DNA of 64,000 bases from Sorghum bicolor (Eukaryota; Streptophyta; Magnoliopsida; Poales; Poaceae). The notes beneath the pieces were generated by a model. It was not told the DNA's origin, did no database searches, and was given only the letters and a program-made list of their open reading frames with translations. The stretch is taken from NCBI RefSeq assembly GCF_000003195.3, contig NC_012878.2:12951104-13015103 (forward strand), read 5' to 3'. Positions 46,583-58,161 of this stretch are shown in pieces. The position numbers and the translations under genes were made by a program. Position 1 is the stretch's first letter. The number at the start of each line of letters is the position of its first letter.

Positions 46583-46990
46583 CCTACGTGTATAAGCTTA
46601 AGGACCTCTTTCTTAACAACCTCCCGCATAGCATTGTTAAGCCTACGTTGATGTTCTCTTGATGGGGGGATATCGGGATCCGTAGGAATACTATGTGTGC
46701 AAATAGCAGCACTGATCCCTTTGAGGTCATGGAGTGAGTAGCCTATAGCTGACCTATGTCTTTCTAGGACAGTGACAAGCCTATGTGTTTCATCGTGGGG
46801 AAAGCTTGTCACTAATGATAACAGGAGTTTCTGGATTGTCATTGAGAAAGACATACTTCAAGCTAGGAGGAAGAGGTTTTAGCTCAATTGAGGGTGGAGG
46901 CATCTCTAGGGGATCTAGCTCAATAGTTTCTGCTAGCCCTTCCTCTTCTTCAATGAACTGTTCAGTATCAAACTGAGGCTAGGCCATGTC

Positions 46991-48508
46991 TTCTAGAGAT
47001 GCCATTAAGACTTCCTCAATATGGCCTTCTTTAGGCTTGGGTTCTACTATCGCATTATGTGATCGTGCAAGTGAAACATTGACAGTAGAGTTTCCCAACT
47101 TTAAATTCAAGAGACCCTATCTTGGTCGCTCTCGAAAGAGTGTTCCTAAGGGTACGCCAATTAAGATGGATATGTCTGGGATGTCATAGATGTGAAAGTC
47201 TAGATGATACGCATAGCATCTTATGCGCAAAGGTATAGACCTCATGACCCCATAACTTTCTAAAGTAACTTCAGGTGGAGTCATTAAAAGCTTATAAGAT
47301 GGGATCAAGGACTTGTTGGGGCAAAGTTCTTCCGCCAAAGCCTTAGAAATAATATTCATTCCAACAGTAGGACTATATTTAGCCTCTGTGGTTGTCTTCA
47401 TAAGGGTGCAAGAAAGAGTCTCTAAGGGGGCAGTGATTCGAGCTACCTCAATGGATAACTCCATTTCTGCCAACCACTCACGGCTCATTATGGCTGAGAG
47501 TCCTTTGATGTGTTCCATTAATAAGGGACCATTAGGTAGACCATCGCCATCCTCAAATGATGTAGGGTACACTAGAGGCTTCACTTGAAGTGGAAGATTT
47601 GAGGCCTTCCCAAAATCTTCAAAAAGACCATCCTCAATTTTAGGGAGGAATGTGGAAGGATGGGGCTCATCATCTTCTAGTGTGGGTTGTGTTCCCATAG
47701 TGGGGGATTCTTTAGCAACTAAATAATTAGAAGGATTTGATTTTATTTCATATTCGGTTGCATGAATCTCCTCTTGTTGGTCAGGGCTTGGCTCGACTTT
47801 GTTTTCTTCTTCAGGAAACTCATCAAAGATGTCAGTGTAAGGGGTGTTTTCAAGGATTTTCTCAAGAATGGCTTTCCCTTCACTAACGAGTTTATGCAAG
47901 AATGAACCTCCTGAAGCAATGTCAAGGGGTAGATCAGCTTCCTTGTTAAGACCACGATAAAAGTGATAGTGTAGGAGATGGTCAGGCAAGGCAAGGTTTG
48001 GACTAGAATTGGTAAGGCTTGAGAATCTAGCCCAAGCTGCTCCAAGTGTCTCCTTCTCTTTTTGTTGGAATGGAAGAACTTCGATTCTAAGGTCAACAAT
48101 TTTATAAAGAGGGAAGAAAGCAAGACAAAAATTTTGTCAAAGTTCCTCCCAATTTCCATTTAGGCCTCCTACAGAATGAGCATACCATTGTTTCGCTCTT
48201 CCTAAAAGGGAGAACGGAAATAATTTCCATTTAATGGTCCCTTGTGTTGTGCCAGCAATAGTCCGACAAGAACACAATTGCTTGAATTCCCTGAGGTGGG
48301 TGTATGGATCTTCGTCTACTAACCCAGAGAAGGATTGCTCCTGAACCATGGCTATAAGAGTAGGACGAAGCTCATAGCCATCTATAAGAATGGGGTGTGA
48401 TGATGCTAGAGGCTCCAACAAGTCGCCCTTTGGAGCAAACAATTTATAGATAGGAGTGAAATCCATTTGGTTGGTGGAGTTTGTGGTGAGGTGACAATGG
48501 TGGTACAA
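46991..48508 (-). pseudogene. Element H gag and protease-like region
   Basis: The gag start MDFTPIYKLFAPKGDLLEP is near 48466, followed by LFPFSLLGRAKQWYAHSVGG, then a stop near 48137. The frame resumes in 47117-47989 with DIASGGSFLHKLVSEGKAILEK (typical Athila gag C-terminus), an acidic linker (DEFPEEE, TLEDDEPH), and a C-terminal retropepsin-like part with VGMNIISKALAEEL, LDFHIYDIPDISILIG and VPLGTLF. The usual catalytic Asp before G-x-NI is not visible (SPTVG), so the protease is probably dead. Confidence 0.75.
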
Positions 48509-48553
48509 GAAAAAGGATACACAGATGAACTTGGTTCTAAACTAGCACAACTA

Positions 48554-48575
48554 CCATTCCCCAGCAATATCACCA
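48554..48575 (-). other. Decayed primer-binding site, element H
   Basis: On the minus strand TGGTGATATTGCTGGGG sits where element G has TGGCGCCGTTGCCGGGG, a few bases inside the 5' LTR. Most changes are C to T or G to A. Confidence 0.6.
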
Positions 48576-48582
48576 GAAAGCT

Positions 48583-49825
48583 TGTTGGGTATTTTAAACG
48601 CACACAGAAAAATCTGCAAGCGCATGGATACCAATGTAGCTTTCACCCGGGAGTATTCCAGAGTATGAATTTCCACGGGGAACGTGAAGTGTACTAGAGA
48701 ATCAAGGCTGTCCAAAGATAAAGGTAAGAGAAGAAATATATATTTTTGGTGGGTAGAGAGGAACCTTCTAGAGTTTTCTAAGTTGATTGGGTGATCAAGA
48801 TCAGGCTTACTATACTATACTTACTGTGGAGCAACAGTACCTTTCCGACTCTTGAAAGAGAATGGGAAGAAAGTAGTCGGGGAAAGGCTGCCAAAAAGCT
48901 CTACAAAACACCAATTTGAACATGGTGGAATACAAAGGCCTAACAGGGCTGTCACCCATGGGGCTACCACAACTAACCGTGGGATTGGGCACAAACTCAG
49001 GTAACCTCTAGTCTAGACACCACATCTATGCTAGCGTTTACTACTCTAATTACCTAGGATAACTAGAGTACTCAATACAAGTGGAGATCTAGTAAGTATA
49101 ATAAAGCAAGAATTAAGTAAGAACTGAACTTAGAAATAATAATAATTAAAGAACCTGGAGATTGCTGAATGACAAACTAGATGCTGCAACAGTATAATGT
49201 TGAGGAAGATCCAATAGATTTGGCTCCTCCTTAGCTCTCTCCTCCTCTCTCCCTATTTTCTAGATACAACTAGACAACTAGACAACTAGAACTAGATGAA
49301 CTAGAGGGACCTCTACTTCTCTACTAGATGAAACCCTAATTTCTATTGTAGATGTAGCTAATGAAGGAGACGCCTCTAGGGGGTCCTGGTTGTATTTATA
49401 GCCCCCTAGGAAGCACCACAGTCCTTGAATCAAACTGACTTAAACGTGCACTCAAGATTACTCTTCAAAGGTAGTGGAGGTAGGATCCGCGAGGTTGGCT
49501 GTGATTGGATTAGAGCCCCAGGAGGCCGCCCATGCCAGGTGGGGCGGGCGCCCCTATGTGGCTACCAACTTGGCCCCACTTTGCAGGTTTACCTCCTTGA
49601 GTCTTCTAGAGTATTCTTGAGTTGATGTTTCATGTAATATCTCTATGTAAATCTGACATGTGGACCTCCTTTTGTTCTTATTCTGATAACCCCCTGCAGA
49701 AATAGATAACCACCAAAACTTGTGGAATTCTGTTAGTGATAACCCCTATAGCTAGATAATATCCTGATTTAAGTCCTTTCTCATGCTATGTTGACGGTTA
49801 AAAAGAGTACTTATCTACATCAACA
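48583..49825 (-). repeat. Element H 5' LTR
   Basis: 1,243 bp, TGTTGGGTATTTT to CTACATCAACA on the plus strand; related along its length to the LTRs of G (opposite orientation). Minus-strand TATAAATA at 49393-49400. A (CTAGTT)-type tract near 49262-49330 is degenerate. Its outer flank is E gag (49826 onward). Confidence 0.85.
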
Positions 49826-49876
49826 GTCTTGCCTGTGGGAAAGAACTTCGCCAGGAAATTGGTGGAACATAATGCC
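49826..49876 (-). pseudogene. Element E gag, piece between H and G
   Basis: On the minus strand this encodes STNFLAKFFPTGKT, the expected continuation of the gag frame that breaks off at 59403. The G duplication ATGCC is at 49872-49876. It shows that G and H entered the same gag gene. Confidence 0.8.
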
Positions 49877-51122
49877 TGTTGACGGTCCTTAATGTTCATA
49901 TTTAACCATCAATTAATCATGGAAAAGGATCCAAATGCAACCAACACCTAGACTTAGGGTTTTATCTAACAGAATTCCACGAGTTTTGGTGTTTGTCTAT
50001 TTCTGCAGGGGGTTATCAGGAAATACGGAAGAAAGGCCCACACGTCGGGTTTACATAGAGATATTAACGTGCCGTGCAATTTTCTATCATCTAGAGGACT
50101 CCAGAAGCCACGGGAACGAAGCGGAGACCGAGAGGGCTCAGGGCAGGGCGCCCGCCCTACTCTCCTCGGTGCCCGCCCTCACACAGAGTCCAATCAGGAC
50201 ACGTTTCGGGGATTATGCTCCACCGACCTAATGGATCAAGGAAAACCATGCGATTAATGTCGGTTTGATCCGACGGCCCAGATTCATCTGAAAAGACTAT
50301 ATAAGCAAGCCCCCTGGCCCCTGGAGATCATACCTCTTCTACAGAATCAAAGTTAGGGTTTCAATTCTTCATCCAAGTAGAGAGGATCCCTCTAGTTCAT
50401 CTAGTTCTAGTTCTAGTTCATCTAGTTCTAGTTCTAGTTCTAGTTAGTTCTAGTTATAATCTAGAAAATAGGGAGAGAGAAGAGGAGAGCGGAGGAGGAG
50501 GAGCCAGATCTGTCGGATCTTCCTCAACATTGTACTTTTGCAGCAACTGGTTCGTTCTTCATCGTTCTCTAGGTTCTTCAATTCATAATTCCTGAGTTCT
50601 TTAATTACTTTTATTTACGTTCAAGTTATTTATTGGATTCCCGCTTGCATCAAGTGCTCTAATCTTTGAAACATTAGAGTAGTAATTAATAGATTAGACG
50701 TGGTGTTTAGTCTTGCAATTACCTGGAATTGCACCCAATCCTGTGGATTGTTGTGGTAGCCCTAGGGTAGTGACAGCCCTAACGGTCGACGTATTCCACC
50801 TCGTTCGGATCGGTGTTTGTAGGACCGTAGTCAGACCTTCCTAGCCCCCTTCTCATCTCTTTCTGTGGTTAGAGCTCTGATGTCCCGAAATAGATAATCT
50901 TGAAGTAATTCTTGATTCTTAGATCAACTAGAGAACTCTCAGGAAACTTCCTCTCTTCCCACCAAAAATAATTATATAAGTTATCCTTGGACGATCTTGA
51001 ATCTTAATTAGTACACTCACGTTTCCTGTGGAAAATCGATACTCTGGAATACTCCCGGGTGAAGGCTACATCGGTATCCGTGCGCTTGCGGATTTTTCTG
51101 TTTGCGTTTAAAATACCCAACA
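49877..51122 (+). repeat. Element G 5' LTR
   Basis: 1,246 bp, TGTTGACGG to ACCCAACA. TATATAA at 50298-50304. A CTAGTT minisatellite follows at about 50393-50455, within the probable transcribed leader; its length differs from the 3' LTR copy. Confidence 0.93.
50393..50458. repeat. CTAGTT minisatellite
   Basis: About ten imperfect CTAGTT units with two CATCTAGTT variants. The matching tract in the 3' LTR (about 58675-58745) has an inserted TTTCTAGTT-like unit. Confidence 0.85.
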
Positions 51123-51129
51123 AGCTTTC

Positions 51130-51149
51130 TGGCGCCGTTGCCGGGGAAC
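51130..51149 (+). other. Primer-binding site, element G
   Basis: TGGCGCCGTTGCCGGGGAAC begins seven bases after the 5' LTR. This is the sequence typical of Athila-type elements, usually assigned to tRNA-Asp. Confidence 0.8.
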
Positions 51150-51242
51150 GGTAGCTGTGCTAGTTTCGAACCAAGTCGTCCGTGTATCCTTTTTCTTTTC
51201 CTCTTTTTACCACACTCACCTTACCATTTTCACCATACCACA

Positions 51243-51454
51243 TGGATTTCACTCCAAACATTAATGAGCATGGAATTTATTTCATAGCCACTTCATTTAC
51301 TCCATGCTCATATGTAATATCTTCACAATCCATTGGTCTCTCCAACATCACCACATTCGAGATCTCCAACCCCCTCTTCCTTTCTATTTATAAAAACTTT
51401 AAAAGGGCGGTTGTCGATGCATATGTCTATAATAATTTTTGCAGATCTCATTGA
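51243..51454 (+). pseudogene. Element G gag start, truncated
   Basis: MDFTPNINEHGIYFIATSF matches the MDFTPIYKL start of gag in H. About 70 codons follow to a stop, without reaching the conserved gag core. 51455-52317 has no domain-bearing frame; it includes repeated (T)TAAGCATG(A/G)TGCTTAG(T/G)TT segments near 51975-52085 and reads like retrotransposon 3' non-coding DNA, possibly from the element that supplied J. Confidence 0.55.
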
Positions 51455-52303
51455 GTTGATCTTGATATAGGTCAGCATTGGAGGGGAAACCACTTCGCCG
51501 ACATCAATTGATGGTTTCCCAAGGACAAGCTTAGTGTCCTAAAATAAGCACTCATCAGATCATAACATGAGCTTTTAATTATTTGCAACCTTACCTTGTG
51601 TATTGACCATATAAGGATAATTGTAAAAAAATTCCTTCGGGTATTCTTGTCACTAACCTTTCCAGGATTGGAGCAAGAAGATCAGATGAATGACAAGCAC
51701 AAGGTATGTCCAACCAATCATCATACAACATTGAATTAAATTCATCCAAACTTGAATTTTGCAAAAATTAAGCTTGAGGGAGTACTTTACATTAAAAACA
51801 TCCTTTGCCATGTTGCTATGTTGGTTGTCCCTACCTTTGAGACATGCTCAATTTGTTAAATACTAATCACATTACTTCATCTCCACTTGAGTAGATCTCT
51901 ATAAATGCTCTCATGCTACCTTTATTTGCTTTAGTATATGTCTAGGTTTGGAGTAGTTTCATTTATCTCTTAATTAAGCATGGTGCTTAGTTTAGGGCTG
52001 ATGATCTTACTTCCAAGGGAGTTTAAATTAAGCATGATGCTTAGGTTAAAATGTCCTCCTAAATCAAATTAGACATGGTGTCTAGGTTGATCTTTGAGCC
52101 GATAGTATGCTATAGTAGATATTGGATATTTTGTTGGACTAACCCCTGTAGGAAAACTTTCAATATTGACCTGGGAAGTCCTGAGATAAACTCACATTGG
52201 AGACAAAGAGAGAGACGCATGAAGGTTAACAATTTATACAAGGAAGGCATAACTCACAAGAGATGATCCATGGAGGGTGTCACAAACACGATGCACAACC
52301 GCT

Positions 52304-52317
52304 AAGAAAGGGGAGAT
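52304..52317 (+). other. Polypurine-like run before LTR J
   Basis: AAGAAAGGGGAGAT abuts the start of J, as a polypurine tract abuts a 3' LTR. This suggests J is the 3' LTR of a truncated element rather than a clean solo LTR. Confidence 0.5.
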
Positions 52318-52907
52318 TGAAAGCCCTAGTTTGGTTTTGGATAATTGATGAAACCCTAGTACTAACCTTTATACTAAGTGTGTGTAGACTTAATGAGGTT
52401 GGTACATGCCAAGTGATGGAGCAAGTGATGATCATGGTGATGATGGTGATGACCACAAGATGATCAAGTGCTCAACTTGGAAAAGAAGAAAGAGAAAAAC
52501 AAAACCCTATGGAGATCAAGGCAAAGGTATTGCTTAGGGTTTTGGTTTTGGTGATCAAGACACCATAGAGGGTGTGATCACATTTAGGATAGATAGCCGT
52601 ACTATAAAGAGGGGAATTCTTTGGCTAAGCGGTTATCAAGTGCCACTAGGTGTCATTGTTCATGTGCATGCATTTAGAACCTAGTGAGCTAACTTAACTC
52701 CTTCGAAGAAATTGTTTGTGAAAATGCTAACACACGTGCACTTGTTGGTGTACACACGTTGTGGTGTTGGCACACTTTGAGAAGGAGGCCGAGCTTGCGA
52801 GGCGGGATTCGGCGCTTTTCGAGAAAATGAAGTGCATATTTTCTATTGCGCCGGTGGGAAATTTGGAGAAGTCGCGGGAGTGTTTTCTCGCTGAGGAACA
52901 CTCACCG

Positions 52908-53273
52908 GACGCTGACTCAGAAGCACCGGACGCTGTTCCTGTGCGTCCGGTGAGCAGGCAGCCTGACTCGGTTAGGGTTAGGCACCGGACGATAGGCACC
53001 GGACGCAGCTTGGAGCGTCCGGTGGGGAGCGTCCGGTGTGCGGGCTTTTTGCGACCCTCTCTGGGTGTGAGTCCGGTGAGCACCGGACGGTCTGGTGGCT
53101 CGCGTCCGGTGACCCTGCGAGTTTGCGGAGCTCTCTGCGCACGGGTCCGGTGTGCACCGCCTGCTCAGCGTCCGGTGCTCTGCAGGTTACCGTTAGACTC
53201 TGACACACGGCTGACGTTGGAGCACCGGATGCTGGTGTTGAGCGTCCGGTGCCCCTTTAAGAGCGTCCGGTGA
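52908..53273. promoter_or_regulatory. CCGGACGC motif array in LTR J
   Basis: Ten exact CCGGACGC or GCGTCCGG octamers plus near matches in 366 bp, ending 52 bp upstream of the TATA box. The individual copies are arranged differently from those in F although the array is in the same place. Confidence 0.6.
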
Positions 53274-53324
53274 CCCCGTATTTCGCCCAGTGAAAGAGCC
53301 AACGGCTCTATTTGTTTGAGGGGC

Positions 53325-53331
53325 TATAAAT
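53325..53331 (+). promoter_or_regulatory. TATA box of LTR J
   Basis: GGGGCTATAAATACG in the sense orientation of the LTR, immediately after the motif array. Confidence 0.6.
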
Positions 53332-54197
53332 ACGTGTTTGGCCGGCTTGGGGCTCACTCCCTTGGCATTCTAGCATACTTGACATTCTTGTGAGCCTAAG
53401 CAAACACCTCCCACTCATCTCCTTCTTAGTTTAAACATCTTTGTGAGATTGGGAGTGATTCCAAGTGCATTTGCTTGAGTGATTGCATCTAGTGGCACTT
53501 GGGGATCGTTTTAGCTGCGGTTTTCTTGTTACTCTTGGTGGTTGCCGCCACCTAGACGGCTTGGAGCAGCGGAGGAGTTTTGGCACGAGTTGGTGATTGT
53601 TCGTGGCCATCTCTCGGTGATTGTGAGGGGTCTTGTACCTTCCCCGGCGGAGAGCCGAAAGGTAACTCTAGTGGATTGCTCGTGTCATTGAGTTACCTCA
53701 CTTGTGGGTAGGTTCTTGTGGTGTCCTAGTGAGGACGAGGTTCGTGCTACACCTCTTAGCCACCGAACCACCAAGTGTTGGTCGACACAACGGGGACGTA
53801 GTGTGCCGGCAAGCACGTGAACCTCGGGAGAAAAATCGGTGTTTCAATTGTGTTTGATTGACATTCTCCCGGTGCTTGATTGTTTATATTGGTGATTGGT
53901 TCATCCCCTACTCGGTGGTATAATTATCTCATCCACTCTTTTACATTCCCGCAAACTAGAGTAGCGTACTTATTTGTATAGAAACTTTAGGTAGCTTTCT
54001 ATTGTAAGTAGTGACATAGCTCTTGAGTGCCTAGTGATTATATCAACTAGAATTGTTGGATAGGTGGCTTGCAATCACCCCATTAGAGCTAGAGCAAAAA
54101 GCTTCGCTTTGTTATTTACTAACCTCTTGCTCTAGTGAGTTTGTAGAATTTTTAAATAGGCTATTCACCCCCCCTCTAGCCATATTAGGACCTTTCA

Positions 54198-54821
54198 AGC
54201 TTCCACAAGGTGATACTGTACCATCACTCTTCAAGTAAGGTAACATCTTAAGGTACTTGACTATCACTTTTTATAAGCTTCTCATTGGTTCTGGTGTTCA
54301 CATGAATAAAAGAGACAAACATGTATGATTTACAACTCTAGATTAACCAATCCAATCGATTCAATATGTTTAGTCCTTCCACCTTTGTGATCCCACACTC
54401 CTAATCATATGAGGTAAAATGTTGCACACTCAATCTTTGGAAGATATATAAAAAAACAACATAAATATAGATAGATTATCTTTCCATTAGGTTGAGTGAT
54501 CTGATCTGACAATTGTTTTAAATGTTATACTCATGATCTTATTATCCATCAACTTTGTCTTGCTCACTATGCTAAAGGTTAGAGAAGAACAAATACATTT
54601 TTGGTTCTGTTGGTGTTTTCCACCAACAGGGCCCATACACTTGATCTCTGCCTTGTCTCTATGAGCAGGTACACTTTGAGCAAAATATGAAAGAGTTTTT
54701 CAACTCCCAGACTCCACCAAGTGAGAACCTAGATCTACGAGCACAAACACACTGAAGATACTGGACACTCAGGCAATCACTGCCCTGAGATGCTTGAGGA
54801 CGTAACTACTGGAGTAACCCC
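54198..54821 (+). other. Element G internal DNA without a clean frame
   Basis: Resumes after J. No frame longer than about 60 codons and no recognisable gag motif; probably decayed gag C-terminus leading into the protease. Confidence 0.4.
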
Positions 54822-55463
54822 GTTGTGAAAGTAATTACTGACCTTCTGCCGGTCAAGAGAGACAATCCAGGACGCCCCGTCATCCCGGTCTCCATCGGCA
54901 TGGTGGACTTCCTAGAAGCACTCTGCGACCTTGGCTCCAGCGTCAACATTATGCCAAGGGTACTCTATGAAAAATTCTTTACACATCCTTTATGAGAAAC
55001 AACCATGTATTTGCAGCTTGCAGATCAGACACTATGTTTCCAAAAGGGAATATTGAAGAACCTCTACGTCCGAGTTGGTACCTTATACACTCTAGCAGAC
55101 TTCGTGGTGATAGAGACTGGTACTGATGAGAGGGCACCCATCATCCTAGGGAGGCCATTCCTGAACACCTCAGGAGCTGTCATCTACGCTAGTGCTGCCA
55201 AGATCAGTTTCTACATAAAGGGAAGGAAGGAGACGTTTTCCTTCAAGAACAAGACTACACAAATCTCAGAGCATTCCCGACATGAACCAAGGAAGAGGAC
55301 CAACAGGAGGAACAGGAACAAGCAAGTGTGGACCGAGTCAGCTAAGATGGTCACTGCAGTTCAAGGAGGTCAAGATCATCTATTTAAGTCACCGTTCCTG
55401 ACCAAAAAGGACGACCCAGGCATGCCAAGCATCCAGTGCTCCATTAATGGATACAACTTCTAG
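54822..55463 (+). pseudogene. Element G protease, first domain
   Basis: One frame with a TGA at 54993. It has NPGRPVIPVSIGMVDF, active site ALCDLGSSVNIMP, then LYVRVGTLYTLADFVV and ERAPIILGRPFLNTSGAVIY, so both halves of a retropepsin are present. The tail is basic (RKRTNRRNRNK) and it ends in TAG at 55461. Apart from the TGA it looks complete. Confidence 0.8.
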
Positions 55464-55990
55464 AAGATGCTTTGCGACATCGGGTCAGGCGTGAACATAA
55501 TGGCCGCAGTCACCTATCAACTCCTATTCGGAACCATGCCACTAAAACTGACATACATTCAGCTCCAGATGATTTTAAGGTTATTGACATGGGAGAAGAC
55601 GAGTACAATCCACCCATCACCCTTGGAAGACCGTTCTTTAGCACCGTTAAAGCAATCATATACATTGGAACCAGAGAAGTCCACATGCACTTCCCCTCTG
55701 AGAAGGTACGCCACTGTTTTACTGACCCTAACTATATAGTTGAAGACTCTAAGCAGGTCAGGACAAGAAGAAGATGACGCAACCCCAACCAGAGGAGGCA
55801 AATCATCAAGGACGGATGGGCAGACTACGAAGGAGAAGTGGTAAGGTTTGAAGACATACAACTTGAACAGAACTGTCCTAAGGAGACCGTAGCACCGAGT
55901 CAGGTGTGGAGAGAGAAGATAGTTATACACGAAGAGCAGGCGCCGCCGGAACCACCGACTACGCCATCCAGCGAATCCCAGGACGATTGA
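55464..55990 (+). pseudogene. Element G protease-like second domain
   Basis: In the same frame right after the TAG, MLCDIGSGVNIMAAVTY is a second retropepsin active site. After a deletion and frame change, FKVIDMGEDEYNPPITLG and RPFFSTVKAI give the second half. A charged tail runs to a TGA at 55988 (PPTTPSSESQDD). Two retropepsin-like units in tandem, both Athila-type but different in sequence. Confidence 0.7.
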
Positions 55991-58161
55991 GAAAACGGAG
56001 AGTCCCGTTCGGAGGACTTAAAAACACCAAACGCCTTGCCAAGAGGTAAACTTGGTAATTATCCTTTTCCTTTCAATTATTTAAAATAGTTTGCTTAGTT
56101 AATCAGGTTCATATCATCTTGAAAAGGAAATGAAAATGTTAAAAATAGTAAGCCCCATGTGAGTATGCTCATGGCATAAAACCCATAAGTACATTCACTG
56201 TGGTGGCATAAACATAAAATAAATATATTCCTATCCTATAAAAATGAAAATATAAAAATAAATTTATGATCCTACCAAAGAGTATAACATTTATTGAGGA
56301 GGCTCAACATGATAAAGGCTAGATATTTATGCTAACACTTAATTAGTTCCACAAAGCTTTGTTGTCTATTTGAGCTCCGCACAATTCAAGGATCAAAGAA
56401 GACTAGCAGACGGAGGACATCCTAATCGCTGTCAGGGTGCTGTCGACATTCAAATAAACCTCCGCCACCTGCTAGCTACATCAGGAGAAATTACGTCAAA
56501 ATCCAGCTTGGGGGAGAGCACTCCCATTTATCTAGCTAAGTGTTTCTACTCACATTTATACTTTACTCAAATAATAAAAAGATGCATAATCATGAAAACC
56601 CAAATAAAGATTCTGCGTTGTTTAGTTTGCTAAATAAATAAATAAATAAAGTTTGCTATGAACTCTCATGATAAGCTCTCACATGGAAATGATGAATAGT
56701 TGCTCTGTCATGACTAGTTCTCAAAATTGAAATCTCTCTCAAGTTTAGGCTTGACTGTTATGAATTAAGATTTGATCTAAACCTGACTTGTGGGGAGAGT
56801 ACTTGATCTAAAGTCTAATTGTTAACGGATACGATATGGGAAGGTTGAGCTGCTGTTTATCTGTTACTAGAGATGCTAGAATTCTGGAGAATTTTATCTT
56901 TGAAAATCTTTAAAATGTTGCATGATGAGTTCCTGTATGATGAGAGTTTAAAATCCTATCACAGCCATATATACAAGCTTGCTAGACTTTGAGCCACACA
57001 TTTACTTTTTACTGCTTATGAGCATTAAGTGTGGTCAAGCTGTTTAGACCCTTAAGAGCTTGTCATGTGGTTAAATCAAGATTCACTTGCACGTTCACTC
57101 ATACATGCTGCTTCTACTCCGGAAGTACGCATCCACATACATCCACTCATTTCCATCTCCAAATTCACCCAAAATTATTCTACTCCTATCTAGGAGAGAA
57201 TAGCCAAAAACATTATTCCATCCCTATTATTCTCTATGAAATAAATGCTCAAGTTATCTTGGTTACTACCACTTGCTATATTATTTCAAGAGATGAGTGC
57301 TCTAAAAAAAATAAAAAAAGAAGAAGAAATATGAGGAAATAAAAAGGGGCAAGTGCCCGGAACCTCGAAGAAAAAAAAAGTGAGACGAGAGGTAAAAATG
57401 GACAAGTGTTCGACAGTAGAATTAGAGGTACAAGATACCCACCTGAAAGAAAAAGAAAAAGAAAATATAGAGCATCTCATTCCCCCTCAAAAAGCTCCAA
57501 AGAGCAAGAAAGATATGTATCCCCTCAAAAGAGCACAAGTAGAATTAGACTTTCACCATTGTTATCATCATCATTACCATGCATCATTCATTCGCCACAC
57601 ATGCACATCTTGATTTGACTTATTGACTTGTTCTTCTGGATCCATGGTTTGACTATGCAATAAATGTCTTGTAAGTATGTATTAGCTGTCTCCCACCTAT
57701 GAGCTCCAGATATCAAAACCTTATTAGAGTAGGGTGAGAGAGAAAGCAATGCCACTATGCCTCATACCAAAAATACCACATACTTTGAGAGAAGGTATAC
57801 ACCATGACTGCCTTGGTAAGGATCCAGAAATACCACAAAAGAGAGACTAGAGAGAGTCATACAAGGAATCTCTGAGTTTTATTTTGAAAATCTGCAAAAA
57901 CTCCAGAGTTATAGTTGATCAAGAATAAGAGACATGGCGCTTGACTAGACCATTCTATCTTTTAACTGCTCAAGACACAAGTGACGGTTGCAAGCCCCAT
58001 GATGGAAGGTAAAATGAGTAAGTTTAAATCTTAACAGTTACCCTAACCCAAAGATGAGATCTTGTTTGAACGCATGTGTATCTTTAAGGCATGAAACCAC
58101 TGCAGAAGCTCTTGAGTTCATCTTTGCTCAGGGACGAGCAAAGTTTAAGCTTGAGGGAGCT
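55991..58161 (+). other. Element G post-protease motif, 3' non-coding region and polypurine tract
   Basis: The stretch 56011-56060 (GGAGGACTTAAA, then AAGAGGTAAACTTGG) is shared with E and with 2966-3420. No RT or integrase follows; 2.1 kb of AT-rich non-coding DNA does, related to the 3' region of E. It ends with GACGAGCAAAGTTTAAGC and the purine run TTGAGGGAG before the LTR. Confidence 0.75.

Larger units (their letters stand above)
43141..46990 (-). pseudogene. Element H reverse transcriptase and RNase H, split by solo LTR F
   Basis: RT begins near 46990-46860 (ETPVIISDKLS, RHRSAIGYSLHDLKGISAAI) and reaches KKEVLKLIHVG at the F insertion (46583). It resumes at 44624 with VPYSEWVSPVQIVPKKGG, FLDGYSEYHQ and YQRMSFGLCNA. 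A stop follows, then the catalytic FMDDF at 44175-44189. RNase H begins near 43970 (IRSFLGHAGFCRRFIK) with ICDAGNSVVGVVLG and ends after TEKELLAVV, followed by stops and a connection segment (YMDIVNYMVARYVP) at 43113-43313. The domain order is complete; expression is not possible. Confidence 0.85.
40999..49825 (-). mobile_element. Element H: autonomous-type Athila-like retrotransposon, 3' end truncated
   Basis: Lies inside E, same strand. 5' LTR at 48583-49825, decayed PBS, gag, protease-like region, RT, RNase H, integrase and about 1 kb of 3' non-coding DNA, then an abrupt junction near 40990-41000 with E's gag tail. No 3' LTR or second target duplication is visible, so the 3' end was lost with part of E. 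It carries solo LTR F in its RT. Confidence 0.7.
52318..54197 (+). mobile_element. LTR J, about 1.88 kb, same family as F, plus orientation
   Basis: TGAAAGCCCTAG to GGACCTTTCA. The flanking five bases (GAGAT and AGCTT) do not match, unlike F. It contains the CCGGACGC array (52908-53273) and TATAAAT (53325-53331). It is in inverted orientation to F, about 5.7 kb from it. Confidence 0.82.

Noticed and set aside
51455..52317. Small host or envelope-like gene after G gag
   Set aside because: No frame above about 65 codons, no signal peptide or membrane segments, and repeated TTAAGCATG motifs typical of retrotransposon non-coding DNA.
52313..54202. J as a solo LTR with target-site duplication
   Set aside because: Flanking five bases GAGAT and AGCTT do not match, and a purine tract precedes it; more likely the 3' LTR of a truncated element.
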